Source: Blumeriella jaapii (lineage: Eukaryota; Ascomycota; Leotiomycetes; Helotiales; Drepanopezizaceae). From it: a stretch of DNA of 64,000 nt. The translations under genes and the position numbers were made by a program. Below are positions 46,730-57,808 of the stretch, piece after piece. The notes beneath the pieces are model-generated. The model searched no databases, had not been told where the DNA came from, and saw only the letters and a list, made by a program, of their open reading frames with translations. Numbering within the stretch: position 1 is the first letter of the stretch; each line of letters starts with the position of its first letter. The stretch spans positions 1,845,968 to 1,909,967 of the forward strand of contig VWND01000064.1 in assembly GCA_009599575.1 (NCBI GenBank). The letters are read 5' to 3'.

Positions 46730-47692
46730 TTGAACCAGCTAACACAAGCTTTTATCTTTACTCAAATCCACAAACTGAAAAGCGTACGCCGACGAACCCC
46801 TTTCAACGACCAACCTTTTCCCTTATATTTACCACGGTGCTACGGCGATACATGGTCTCAGATGCAAAGCAACCTTAAAGACCTCACTCCCGAACCCTGT
46901 TGTGTCAAAATCCATGTTCTTGTCCCAGATACAGTCCGCATCTCTCAAATGCTCAAGAACGAGATGGCACTCAACAACATCATTGGAATGTGGCCGACTT
47001 ACATGCGTCCACCCTACTCCGACTGCACGCAAGTATCCGGCTGCTGGGATGACATGAAGGCTCTCGGTTACCATCGCGTGTACTTCGACCTCGACACTCA
47101 AGACTATCTGAGCCCTTTCCCCTCGCAGGTTCAAAAATCGAAGGACATCGTCAAGCAACAGCTTGCCAAGACCGGCGTCCAAGCCTACCTCTCCATCCAA
47201 CTCGACATCGTCCAGAAATCCGTTGCCAACCTGTCATCGTATTACTTCGACCTCGTCCAGAAGAAGGGATGGACTGGCGTTACGGTTGGCGCGTGTCTCG
47301 GCGACGACAAGACCATCTGGTACCATTCCCTCGGCAGCACTTCCACTTCCACACCCACAACCTCCGCGGGCTTCACAATCAAGCCAGCATCCTCCCCGTC
47401 AATCTCGTCCTCGGCCCCTGCAAAGCCGACGACACCAAGCGATCCCCCTCTGCCAGCGCCCACCTGCGCATACAAGAACGGCAAGTAGTGTGGTGACATC
47501 AAGCCCTTCACGGCCAAGAGCAGCTGCCAGATGTCTAGGCTTGACTGCTACTCAAACGTGGGGAAATGCTACCAGGCTGGCTTCAGTAACCGGGCTGCGT
47601 GTAGCAGGTATATCGCTGTCTGTTCAAGGCTGAGCGATTACTGCCAACAGTGCAGCCCGTCCAGGTGCGGTAGCGCAGGTTTCTCGTCTTAA
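46730..47692 (+). pseudogene. chitin deacetylase-like (NodB) gene, degraded
   Basis: Polysaccharide deacetylase remnant. The C-terminal half of the NodB fold is clear: ISQMLKNEMALNNIIG, TYMRPPYSDC, YHRVYFDLDTQDY, GWTGVTVGACLGDD. Then come a Ser/Thr/Pro linker and a Cys-rich, probably chitin-binding module. The N-terminal half with the signal peptide and first metal-binding motif (TFDDGP) is missing; upstream sequence does not read as family. The motif expected as HDIH is LDIV at 47201-47212, so both catalytic-site His are lost. A TAG at 47486-47488 interrupts the frame between CAYKNGK and CGDIKPFTAKSSC, which then stays open to TAA 47690-47692. These four defects together argue for a pseudogene, with a non-enzymatic secreted chitin binder less likely. 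Confidence 0.8.
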
Positions 47693-48590
47693 GAAAATCA
47701 AGTTCCAAGGAGGGGTATTCAGGTGATTTCAAGTCCTAGGCTGGGTGTTGATTTTGAAGGGTTGTAGATAGATATATGTATATACATATTGATTTAAAGC
47801 AAATTATCGAGATTTTGGATCTAGCACATATAAAAGGAATGTGATAATAAATGTTGGAAACAAGAAATCGGTCGCATTTATTCGCTTTTTTCGATTGCAT
47901 ATTCAAAAGCAAGCAAGATCTCAAAATCAAAATTGTGTCATTTTATTCAAATGCCACCGATACGATGAGAAAAATCCATGGCTGCGATCGCAAAAGCAGC
48001 AGACTTAACGGGGCCAAGGGTCATTCATGGGATGTATTTGTACAAATAGCGAAGTAGGAGGATAACTATAAACTAAGAGGCGCTGGGTTTTCTTTTGGGA
48101 CATGCACATTGCTGAAATACACCGCAAAAAGCCAACCCCGATGCTCTAGAAGTGCTTGTGATATTGAAATGAGATAATTCATCTTCAAGAAATTATGAGA
48201 CTGGGTGATTCTCACACGCTGCTAGATATTCGACGTTGTCGGTCTCGCATGTAAGCAGCCAATCGTGGTTGATGTGTTATGACAAATGGTGCGCCACGTC
48301 TGCCACGTCTCATCAAGTGCCAAGTACCCGCCACCTTCTATTTTGGCCCAACACATAGACATATTACCGCTCCAAAGAATACGTTACTCCCTCATCATCC
48401 GTAGGTAAGTTAATTACCTCGGTTTTTTATGATCACTGGAGAGTCTAGCACGCGAGCACCTACCCGGAACATATCAAAGATACCTATCTAGCAACGCTAT
48501 AGGTAAGAGTGTTCTAGAAGCGTAAGGAGTGCAGACATTTGAAGAACACACCAAGGAACGAAACTGCGATTTGCAAATAGCGACAGAGTC
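47693..48590. other. AT-rich intergenic region
   Basis: No gene supported. It has tracts of alternating TATA near 47765-47790 and a leader of mixed composition before the PLP-fold gene. The short ORF at 47851-48057 lacks features. Confidence 0.5.
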
Positions 48591-50114
48591 ATGGCTGGAA
48601 GTCAGAATCCAGAGAAGCCAGCTCGCCAGTTTGAAAGTCTTAGTATTCACGCAGGGTAGTTCAACCAAATATCTAAGCGACATCCATTGTTGACCTTCTC
48701 TAGCCTCAACCGACAAGAAAACGAGGTCAAGGATCCAGCAATCTATGCCTCCACAGTGAGTGTCACCGAGACTCCGAGACTCCGTCTTGCCCCTGACATA
48801 ATAAAGTCCTTCGTCTTCAAAGACAGCGCTCATGGAGCCGCGATTTTCAACATGACAGCCGAAGCGTTCTGTTACAGTCGCATTGCAAATCCTACGACTT
48901 CCGTTTTTGAGGCTAGGATGGCTGCGCTCGAAGGAGGTGAGGCTGCTTTGGCTACCGCTACCGGCTCCGCGGCGTTGTTTACAGCCGTCGTGACTTTGGC
49001 ACAACGTGGAAGCAACATCGTGGTGGCATCGTCCATCTCGGAATCTTCGACACACACCTTCAAGTGCCGTTTCCCAGCTTTGGGTATCACATGTAGAAAC
49101 AGTGAAACTGAGCAGATCGTACAAGAGATCGACAACAAAACAGCGTTCGTCTTCGTAGAAAGCCTACCAAGTGATAAACTGCTGATCTCAGATATCGAAT
49201 CCATCGCTGCTGCTGCGCACTCAAAAGGCGTTCCGCTAGTCGTAGATAATACCGCGGGTGCCGGAGGCTGTCTCATCCGCCCCATCGACCACGGAGCAGA
49301 TATCGTCATCCAGGATGCTGCGCCGTGGCTCAGTATCTCCGGTTCCAACTCAGTAGGCATCATCGTCGATAGCGGCAAGTTCGACTGGAGCCAGTGTACA
49401 GAGCGATATCCTCAGTTCTTTGAACCATCACCTGGCTTTCACGGTCTGAAAATTTGGGACAAGTTTGGAAAATTGTCCTTCGTCTCCTATGCCAAAGCGG
49501 CGGTTATGAGGGATTCGGGACCGTGCCTGAATCCGTTCGAGGCGTTTCAGTTGATCTCAGGCCTGGAGACGCTTTCTGTACGGTTGGAGAGAATCTCGAG
49601 TAATGCGCTCGCTCTGGTGGAGTGGATTAAAGAGAGAACCTGTGAGAAACAGTTTGTGGAAGTCTCCTATCCGGGTAAGTTGAAACTAGAAATTTTCAAT
49701 TGCGAGAGGGAGCTGAGCAGTTTCCAGGCCTTTCATTAGCGGCGAAGAAATACGCGAGGCGTGGGTACGGTGGACTGCTTTCTGTTACCTTTGAAGACCC
49801 GAACCTTTTCCAACGACTCTTGAGCAAGGCAACGATTGTATCTCTTGGGCAGAGGTAGGATGAAAACCACTTGATTTGTATTTCTAGGACGATGCTAATG
49901 CCTATTACTTCTCATAGTATCGGAGGCTCGAAAACGATCATAATTCCATGTCCCAGCGACTCAGCAGAAGCCAAACCACGAGCGTGGGTATCGGTCGGAC
50001 TTGAAAACATAGCAAGAAACTATATCTCTGTAATCTAATTCGTGATCGCTAACATGAGTACAGGATGATATCATTAGAGACTTCGAGCAAGCGCTTTCTG
50101 ACCCTGGGACGTGA
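48591..50114 (+). CDS. Cys/Met-metabolism PLP-fold protein lacking the catalytic Lys
   Basis: Homologue of O-acetylhomoserine sulfhydrylase/cystathionine gamma-synthase, 435 aa, the usual length. Exons 48591-48655, 48704-49674, 49728-49854, 49918-50011 and 50064-50114. The first three introns are GT-AG; the last is GC-AG (ATA|GCAAGA, branch CTAAC). Kept: SIHAG, YSRIANPT, PLP-binding Asp in VVDNTAGAGG, and VDSGKFDW and FEPSPGFHGL. Lost: the Schiff-base Lys of the SATKW motif is Pro229 in DAAPW (codon 49323-49325), the following Gly/His loop is replaced, and the PLP-stacking Tyr of the SSALYGGT motif is Glu135. The reading frame and splice sites are otherwise sound. It should not catalyse PLP chemistry. 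It may be a regulatory pseudoenzyme or a gene in early decay. Confidence 0.88.
50012..50063 (+). other. GC-AG intron 4 of the PLP-fold gene
   Basis: GCAAGA donor, CGCTAACAT branch region and GTACAG acceptor, 52 bp. It joins GLENI to DDIIRDFEQAL, which is the family-like C-terminus. Retention leads to an early stop (TAA at 50035-50037). Confidence 0.75.
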
Positions 50115-52421
50115 GCGAAAATGGAGAGAAAGCATAAAAATTGGACAAGTATCGTCCGGAAATTAGAAGAAAGTGAGACAAGGAGATACATTCTCAAGGA
50201 GGTTCTCAAAGATAGCTTTGAGAAAAAAAAAAAGAAAAAAAAAAACGCTTTTTACAGCTCAAAAGATGTAGAAATCGTCTTATGAATAAAAGGGTTTGGA
50301 GGGAAGCAAAAAAAAATCAACAATATGCTAAATCTATCTGCGAGATTTATCTGGTAACGGGCAACGAGCTGAGCTATTGGGGGTGATATAATTTGGAACT
50401 TCGGTTAGGAAAGGGCTAAGTTTATGTATATGTATGATTGAAATGCATGAATTTGGTAACTTTAAACCTCACTCAAAGTAGTAAATGATGACAACTCAAC
50501 ACTACCCATCGCTAGAGTAAACAATTTATGAAAGAGCTTGCCAGAAAGGTTGCACGTCTTACTTAAATAACTTTGTAGTTGATTTAGTACCAAGTTTGGA
50601 GAACATTATTTGAATTTTCCTATGTATTACACATTGGCGCCAAATTCGTAAGAATTCCGTCTCTATCCAAGTTTGGTAGGTCCAACACAGAGCATCACTC
50701 AATTTTTATTGTAGGAATAACCAGCTTCAAAACAGAACGCCTGGAAGATCTCCACAATCGTTGTACTTGAATCACCAACAGTGAATAGGAACTTTGACAA
50801 TGTTAGCAAAGATGTCCTCGAAAAACAAACACCAAGCGATACACTTCACAGAGGGCGATGGGAAAGCCTACGTCTTTCCCAAAGTTCTCATGCCAGGCAT
50901 CTTGTACAAGGCCAGATATCAATCGTCCGCTCACTTGCCGATGGCAATCTACCTATAAATTCGCAAGAAAATATTCGTGACACAAATGACACAAACCTTT
51001 CCGAAGAATGCCTCGGGTATTATCTTCGGCCGGCCAGCACGGCACCTAACCCCATTCTGCGTAAGGAGTACAAGATGATGCATTTATATATGCTTATTAT
51101 AACAGCTGCAATTTCAAGGCATTTTTTTTTTATAAAGTGCAAGGATAAGAATAAGCGCATCCCAGAAGTGCAATTCAGGGACTTTCTTGAGTTTGGAGGT
51201 GACAAAGAGAAGGCTGATGATACCTTGAAGATTTGGGTCTTGGGGAATAGGAAGACAAGGAAGGCTGTTTAGCCTTGGTAAGTGAATCACATGCTTTCAG
51301 CGATACTTCCGGAAAACAACTTGTATGGCGGTCTTTTGAATCAGCTCGGTGCTTGCTAATCGTAGCTTAGGTCGTGGATCGACGTCGACAACAGGTTCAC
51401 CTACGGAAACCTCACCTTCAACTATTTTTCCAGAAGCACTTTTTGGAAATAAACACTTAACCACGCCCTTTGGGCATACTTTCTGTATCAAAATCTTTAT
51501 TTCAAACTCTATTCTAAGCTCTCCCGTGCTTTTTACGCGCGATTTGGGCCAGAATAAAGCTTGCTATTCCCAACCGTCCTTTCGGTAGCCTCGAGACCTT
51601 AATCCACGCGAATTTCATTCGCGACCAAAAGCCATTTTCTCCTACCAATCTTAACCAGCGCCCGAAAAAACAGCAGCAGCGAGTTAATTATACGATTCCT
51701 TTTTTTTTGCGTTTTAGTAATCGAGCGCTCGCAAACCACGCCGCATCGAACGCTATTAATAGCCGTTTGAATGCGATCGAACGAATAACATATATTCGAC
51801 ACGCCGTTGTACGCAATTTCGGCAAGCTAATCGACGATTTCGTTTTTTTCTATTAGCAAAAAGATCAAAAGGATTTCGCCTACGACATTAAAAACAAATT
51901 TGTCCATTTTATCCGCGTCCGTTTTCGCAAAAACTAGCAACTTCGTCTTTTTTCGCTTTACAAATTAAAAAGCCTTTTCTGACGACGATTCCTTCCCTCT
52001 CGCTCCGGCTCTCACCATTTACGCGAGCATGGCTAAAACCCTGAAAAACTCGAAAGCAAACTTCGACACGGCTAAAAACAAAAAAAAATCTACTACGAAC
52101 GGCGGCGCTTCGATTGGATTTATATTTAATTAAACTGCGAACGCCGCTTTCAATTCAACCCGGAAAAACAGGCGCATTCTAGCCATTTTTCAGCGAAGAG
52201 CCGCGAGGATCGAACCTTTCGTAGCGAGGCAAACCCTCGTGGCCAAGATTAACGACCTTACTTTTGAAAAAATTCTTTTTATAATTTCAACCAAAACAGA
52301 TTGGGCCATCAATTTATCAGATCTTACGGTCCGCGATCTGCTTATGTTACAGGAAAACAAGGAGATCGTGATGCGAATGCTTAGCTGCGAATATATGCGC
52401 CTGCCGGAAGTGTGGTACAAT
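50115..52421. other. AT-rich flank of the retrotransposon nest, gene remnants
   Basis: Sequence becomes increasingly AT-rich. Protein-like shreds are visible: plus strand around 50820-50955 (HFTEGDGKAYVFPK..MPGILYKARY), minus strand 51491-51297 (VKCLFPKSASGKIVEGEV.. DVDPRPKLRLA), and plus strand 52192-52420 (LTFEKILFIISTKTDWA). None is long, none has a recognisable family. From about 51600 the sequence carries the same TA-rich but CpG-retaining look as copies A and B, so an older mutated repeat is likely. Confidence 0.5.
50781..51272 (+). CDS. hypothetical ORF, doubtful
   Basis: 163-codon ATG-to-stop frame. The middle includes a hydrophobic stretch (YMLIITAAISRHFFFIK) and the end is basic (GNRKTRKAV). 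A different frame over 50820-50955 looks equally protein-like, so this may be a decayed gene read across a frameshift and not a true protein. No family recognised. Confidence 0.2.
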   Translation: MNRNFDNVSKDVLEKQTPSDTLHRGRWESLRLSQSSHARHLVQGQISIVRSLADGNLPINSQENIRDTNDTNLSEECLGYYLRPASTAPNPILRKEYKMMHLYMLIITAAISRHFFFIKCKDKNKRIPEVQFRDFLEFGGDKEKADDTLKIWVLGNRKTRKAV

Positions 52422-52687
52422 TGTGACGATTCACTCTGTTGCCACTTCTCGTGTCACCCCAGCAACTACGTATAGCTGCAAGCTCCCTGGTCTCCTGGTG
52501 GGTCTCCCTATCAACTGTGGAAACTATTATGTATATAAGGCTTTTTCCCTTTAGCAACTTCTGCTTTCTGCAATTGTTAATTCTAAATGAATATTTTTGT
52601 TACAAAATCAAAAGCTCGTTTTATATTATATAAACACGGCGATTAGTTGACTAATCTCTTAGCTTTTCGATTGATTAAATCGTTATA
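52422..52687 (+). repeat. 5' LTR of copy A
   Basis: Starts TGTGACGATTCACTCTG and ends ATCGTTATA, where the intact LTR ends ATCGTCACA. It is collinear with the reverse complement of 57529-57795. The first 100 bases carry few changes and the last 60 many. Confidence 0.88.
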
Positions 52688-54651
52688 TTATTAATAACTT
52701 TTTTTTTACGCTGGCGACGGCGTAAACTATTTTTCCTTTCGAATTCCTTACGGATCATACCAAAGTAATCGACCGGTCGTAAAAAGGCTTATTTCCGCAC
52801 TTCGCGAAAAATGGCTTTTGTTTAACGATCCTTTTTTTAGCAAAGTTTTTCAGCTTCTGTTATTATATTTTAATTTTCTTTTTTTTTTTTAATCAGCGAA
52901 AAAAGCAATTTCCTCCAAAAGCTTTTTTTTTTAAAAAACAATTTTTTCTCTGAAAAAAAAAAAAAACAAAAGAAAAGGCAGAGCGCTAACCATTTCGCCT
53001 GCCATCTTTTAGCCTAGCGCTGAAAGCGTTTAGTTGAAACTTTTGCAAAATCAATTAAAAAAAAGCGCAAAAGCGTAAACGACAATTTCTGAAAGCTATG
53101 CGATTGCGATAAACCTTTTAATTAAAGCGTTTAATAAAATTTATCGAACGTGCTTTTACCAATCGCGAATCTGCTGCTTTTCTTTTTTTTCGCAACGTTT
53201 TATTTTAATTAATAAACGTTGCAAATCAATTTCTACGCTTTTCGCGAATTTTTTTTGAATCTTTTTTTAACGGCCAAAACCTTAGCGCGCCTTTTGAACG
53301 CTATAATTTCCATTTATTTGCTGATTTTCGACTAGCTCGTATAAAGCGCGTTCCGAATTTTAAATTTAAATTAAATAATAGTAAAAATTACAAAGCACGT
53401 TATTAAAAGACTAAAGTTTTTGACAACCTCGAACTTTATTACGACTATTTCGCTAGCGATCGATTTCGTAAAAATTATATATTCGATCAGACCGAAAGCG
53501 TGGTAAAAAAGTTTCTAACCCCGCGTATTTTGAACCGTTCCGATCCTATATTTTTCGAAAAATTAATAAAAAAGGTCGCCGATTTCTTGGCCGATTTTTT
53601 AAACGTTTAAAAGGCGGAAAACGAATTCAAAATGCTTGCAATAAAAATACGCACGACGATTTTTTAGCGATTTTTTATCTGCGATTTTCCATTTTCGCAG
53701 CGAACGCTTAAATACAAATTGATAAACAGCTTCGAAACGCTTTTCGCGATAAAATACCAAAGCGTTTACGAAAAAAGCTGTATTTAGAATAGGCGCGTAC
53801 AACGACTTTTAAAGATTGGCTTACCGCCGTCCGTCAAAAAAAACAAAATCAATTAGCTAAACGAATTTTATACGCGAATCGCTTTTTAATCAAATCTATT
53901 ATTTATCAAAATGATAGGTTTTTAATCAAAGCGTACTACGAGTCAAATCGTACGTACGAAAGTCGTTCAAATGCTCCATAAGCTTTTTTTTAGCCCTTTG
54001 TTTTTCTTTTTTCTTTACGCTAAAACGCTTTTCCTAGCGTTTTTCTTTTTCGATCGGACCAACGACAACGCTCGTTTTTTATTTTATATTAAAAAATTCG
54101 AAGCCAATCTGCACGATTTTTTACGAACCGATCTTCGGTTCCATTTAAAAGCCTTTTTAAGCTAATAAATATAAACGAAGTCGAACCGGCCGAGGATTCG
54201 CCCTTTGATAATAATAGTAAAAACGAAAACTTTTTTTTAGACGACTTTTAAAACGCATACGAAAAAATCGAAAGCTTTTCCGCCAATCGGGAAAACGCTC
54301 AGGTTTAAGCAAAGCCTTTTTTTTAAACGTATTGCGCGATATGCGTTATTTTAACGTTCGAAAGCTTTTTAATAGCGATTTACTAATAATCTCCGTTATA
54401 TTTATTAAAAATGGCTTTTCGTACAAAATAAAAGCGCTCGCCGATTTTAAAGCGAACGGTTATGCGTTAATCGATTCGGCGCTAATCAAATCCCTTTTTT
54501 TCTTTTTAAAACCTTTAATTTAACTTTTCCGGCTTTTTTTCCTGTAAAAAGATATAATAAAACTCGTGGCCATTTAATTACATATTTTACGCTTCTCAAC
54601 CTTATTATTAACAATCGAATACAATCGTTCACTTTTTTCTTAATTACCAAT
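52422..54651 (+). mobile_element. Gypsy chromovirus copy A, hypermutated, 5' part
   Basis: Plus-strand relative of copy C. It starts with a full LTR (52422-52687) and continues through gag and the protease region to 54651, where copy B interrupts it. The frame can still be followed by comparison with C: the capsid block near 53515-53550 reads VVKKFLTPRILNRSDP, and the protease near 54332-54520 reads ALADFKANGYALIDSALIK, where C has ADSGANG. The DSG-to-DFK change is three C-to-T/G-to-A sites. Stops occur throughout. GC content has collapsed, yet CpG dinucleotides are still plentiful. The rest of A presumably lies beyond 64000. Confidence 0.88.
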
Positions 54652-54945
54652 TGTGACGATCTAATTAGTCGGAGGGCTGGGAGATCAGTCAACTGGTCGC
54701 CGTGTTCATATGATATGAAACGAGCCTTTGGTTCTGTAACAAAGATATTCACTTAGAATTAATAACTGCAAAAGGCAGAGGTTGTTAAAAGAAAAGAACC
54801 TTATATATATGATAGTTTCCATAATTAATAAAAAGACCTACCAGGAGACCAGGGAGCTTGCAGCTATACGTAGTTGCTAAAAAGCTTGCAGCTATACGTA
54901 GTTGCTGGGGTGACACGAAAGGTGGCAATAGAATAAATCGTTATA
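54652..54945 (-). repeat. 3' LTR of copy B with an internal duplication
   Basis: 294 bp against 267 in copy C. The extra length comes from a tandem duplication: GCTTGCAGCTATACGTAGTT occurs twice, from about 54858 and about 54885. Otherwise it is collinear with C and modestly mutated. Confidence 0.85.
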
Positions 54946-57528
54946 TTATCCCCCCGTCCGAAAAAAACGCGCTCTCGAGTTTTTATCTATTGGTACGTCA
55001 TTATCCAAATAATCGTACGAATCCAAATCTTCGAAATATGTTTTCAGCCAATCTATAAGTTTTGCAGAAGGACCGGGAAGCTTTTTATGCGCCAAATAAA
55101 AGTCGCGCATTTTCAAAAAAGCGTATATAAAGTTAAACGCGGGGTACCACGTAAAATCTTTATTTAAGCCTATTTAAAAAGCTTTGTATTAAAAGGTTTT
55201 CCGCTGCATTCGACAGGCGATTAATTTTTCGATTTCGTATTTAAACTTACCAGTTATATTAATAAATTTAAAAGCTGAATTAACCTGACTTGAAAGCGCG
55301 TCGTCAGCTGCTTTACGCAATCGACTAGCGTGAAAAACTAAATATACGTTTATAGTACTAAAAAAGTTTAGTTTAAAAGCGTTGTCGAAAATTTTAGCTA
55401 TAATTTTAAAAGGGCCGTTTGTAGGATTGTCGAGCTTACGAAAGGGCCGGAAGGTCGGAAATAAGCGCATATCGAGCTATACGTAGTCGCTAACGTTAAA
55501 ATCGTTCGCGCGGCGAGACTTATTCGCACTTTTTTTTTATTTTATCGTAGGTTTGTTAAAAGTGCGATTTGGCGAGTTTTTAAGCGTCGTAATGGCGGCG
55601 AGCGTACGCACGAGCTTCGTTTGCGTTTAGCTTATATAAAGGGTTAGGAAAAAAGGAAATATCGAGCTTTCAGTTCCAATTGGTATAAGGAATATAATCG
55701 TATACAATTTTAAAAAGATAAAAGGCCATTTAGATTCTTGTAAAAAAAAAAACTATTTGAGCGAAATCCATTATTAAAAAAAATTCGCTTTAATCGTTTT
55801 AATAAAAGTTTACGAAAAGTCGAAAGCGTTTTTACAGATATTAGTTGTAAATTTCGGTCTGACCGTCGGTTTCAGAATAAGCGGCTATCGAAAGTTTTAA
55901 TTGCGTACCGAGTATTTTGTTTAATTCAAACCAAAAAGTAGACTAATATTAAGGGCCACGATCGCTAATAATACTTTTTAAAAGGCCAAAATACTTATAT
56001 ACGTAAAATATATACAATTTGGCGAAACTTCGAGCGTCGATATTTTTATGGCAGAAAATCGAAATAATCTGCTTAAAAAAGCGATTTATTATTACGAACA
56101 CGTTATCGTAACCGTGTTTATTTTTGTTAAAGCTGCAAAAGTTTATTATAACGTGTTTTTAAAAGTGGTCAGAAACAAAAAAAAGCTGAAAAAAGCCGAG
56201 GCGCTTATTTTTTAAAACAAAACTCTTTCGATAAGCGTAGCAGTTGCGATAGTATTGTTTTACGAAAGCTGTTATACCTCGCCAATAATATTAATCCGAA
56301 AGCAATTGCGTAATTTTGCGAACGTTAAAATAAGCGGTAGAAATCTGGTCGTATATTTTTCGTATAAAGGTTAAACGAAAATAATCGACGTTTGGTATTA
56401 TCAGGCGATCGTAATATAACAGCAGGTCGCGTTTAAATATATACGAAATATTATTATCGTTTTTTTTCGTAGCGTTTCGTACAACTTTTTTTCGAAGGGC
56501 CATCAGGCTGCTAGCTGTGCGATTAGCGTAGAAAAGCTGATTAACGACACGGAATACGGATGAAAAATCAGTTATTTTAACGATAAAAACAGCTATTTCG
56601 AAGGCCGTAAGCGGTCGAAATTTTTTAGTTAAAAGGCGGTAATCGATTTAATCGGCTCGAAAAAGTGTTTGCAGACGCTAAGTGCGTTTAAAGGAGTTTT
56701 AGCGGTCGAATTCGCTCGTACGACGTGTTAGTGCGTCAGCCAAAGGATTATGTTTATCTGGTTTGTACGTAATAAAAAAATTGTAGTCGACGAAAAGTTC
56801 GGCTCAGCGTATTTGTCGAGCGTTCAAAAGTTTAAAAGTTATAAAATACTCCAAGGCCTTATAATTAATAATTATTTTAATTTAATAAACTAAGCCAGCC
56901 AGTTCAGTACGAAAATTGCCTAGAAATCTTACGATTACGAGCATTTTTTTTATCGTATACAACGTAGTTTAGCTTTGCGGAAATTATAGTTTTTGCTGAA
57001 ATAAGCGACTGGAAGCCAGTCGTCGCTATGAAATTGCGAAAGCACAAAAGCTATTACGCCGTCGGAAGCGTTAGTTTCCAATATGCAGAAAAGATTTTAT
57101 CTGTAATATTATAGAACTGATGCAGTAATAAAAGCTAGTATAAAAAGATCGAAACTTTTCTGACATTTAAAAAAATAAATTAAAAAAAACGTTAGCTTTG
57201 GTTAAATAAACCAGAGGCTTTGCAATTATATAAATCGTAATTTCGAATAAAAACGTCGGTAGAAATTACAAAAACCAAAAAAGCTTTGTACATTTTTTTA
57301 CAATAGTAAAAAGCTTTTAATAGGCGATCACGGAGATTTTTTTTAAATTTACTTTTAGGTTTTTAATCGAAATAATAAAACCTAAGTAACGGATCCGTAT
57401 AACGTTGAATTCAAATTTCCGAATATCGGCCTATAATTCAGCGTCAGCAAGCCTTTGGAGCATTTTGCGAACGTATATAACGTATTCCAAAAGGTCGGAC
57501 GAATAAATAAAAATATTATTTAGGTATG
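54652..57528 (-). mobile_element. Gypsy chromovirus copy B, hypermutated, 3' part
   Basis: Minus-strand copy whose LTR is at 54652-54945, followed by the chromodomain, integrase, RNase H and the C-terminal part of RT, collinear with 57796-60376 of copy C. It stops where C has inserted and should resume beyond 64000. Nearly all differences from C are C-to-T or G-to-A in the B direction. CpG sites are retained almost without exception. B itself sits inside copy A; the bases just before it, 54647-54651 (CCAAT), are the predicted target duplication. Stops in every frame make it dead. Confidence 0.88.
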
Positions 57529-57795
57529 TGTGACGATCTAATCGGTCGGAGGGCTGGGAGATCAGTCAACTGGTCGCCGTGTTCACATGGTATGAAACGA
57601 GCCTTTGGTTCTGTAACAAAGATATTCACTTAGAATCAACAACTGCAGAAGGCAGAGGTTGCTAAGGGGAGAGAGCCTTATATACATGATAGTCTCCACA
57701 GTTGATGGGGAGACCCACCAGGAGACCAGGGAGCTTGCAAGCTATACGTAGTTGCTGGGGTGACACGAGAGGTGGCAACAGAGTGAATCGTCACA
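57529..57795 (-). repeat. 3' LTR of copy C
   Basis: 267 bp, TGTGACGATCTAATCGG at the plus-strand left edge and AATCGTCACA at the right. Nearly identical to 63726-63994; the differences are mainly single-base insertions or deletions. Confidence 0.95.
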
Positions 57796-57808
57796 CTACC
57801 CCCCCGTC
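57796..57808 (-). other. polypurine tract of copy C
   Basis: On the element strand the bases next to the 3' LTR read GGACGGGGGGGTAG, a purine-rich run in the place expected for the plus-strand primer. Confidence 0.6.
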
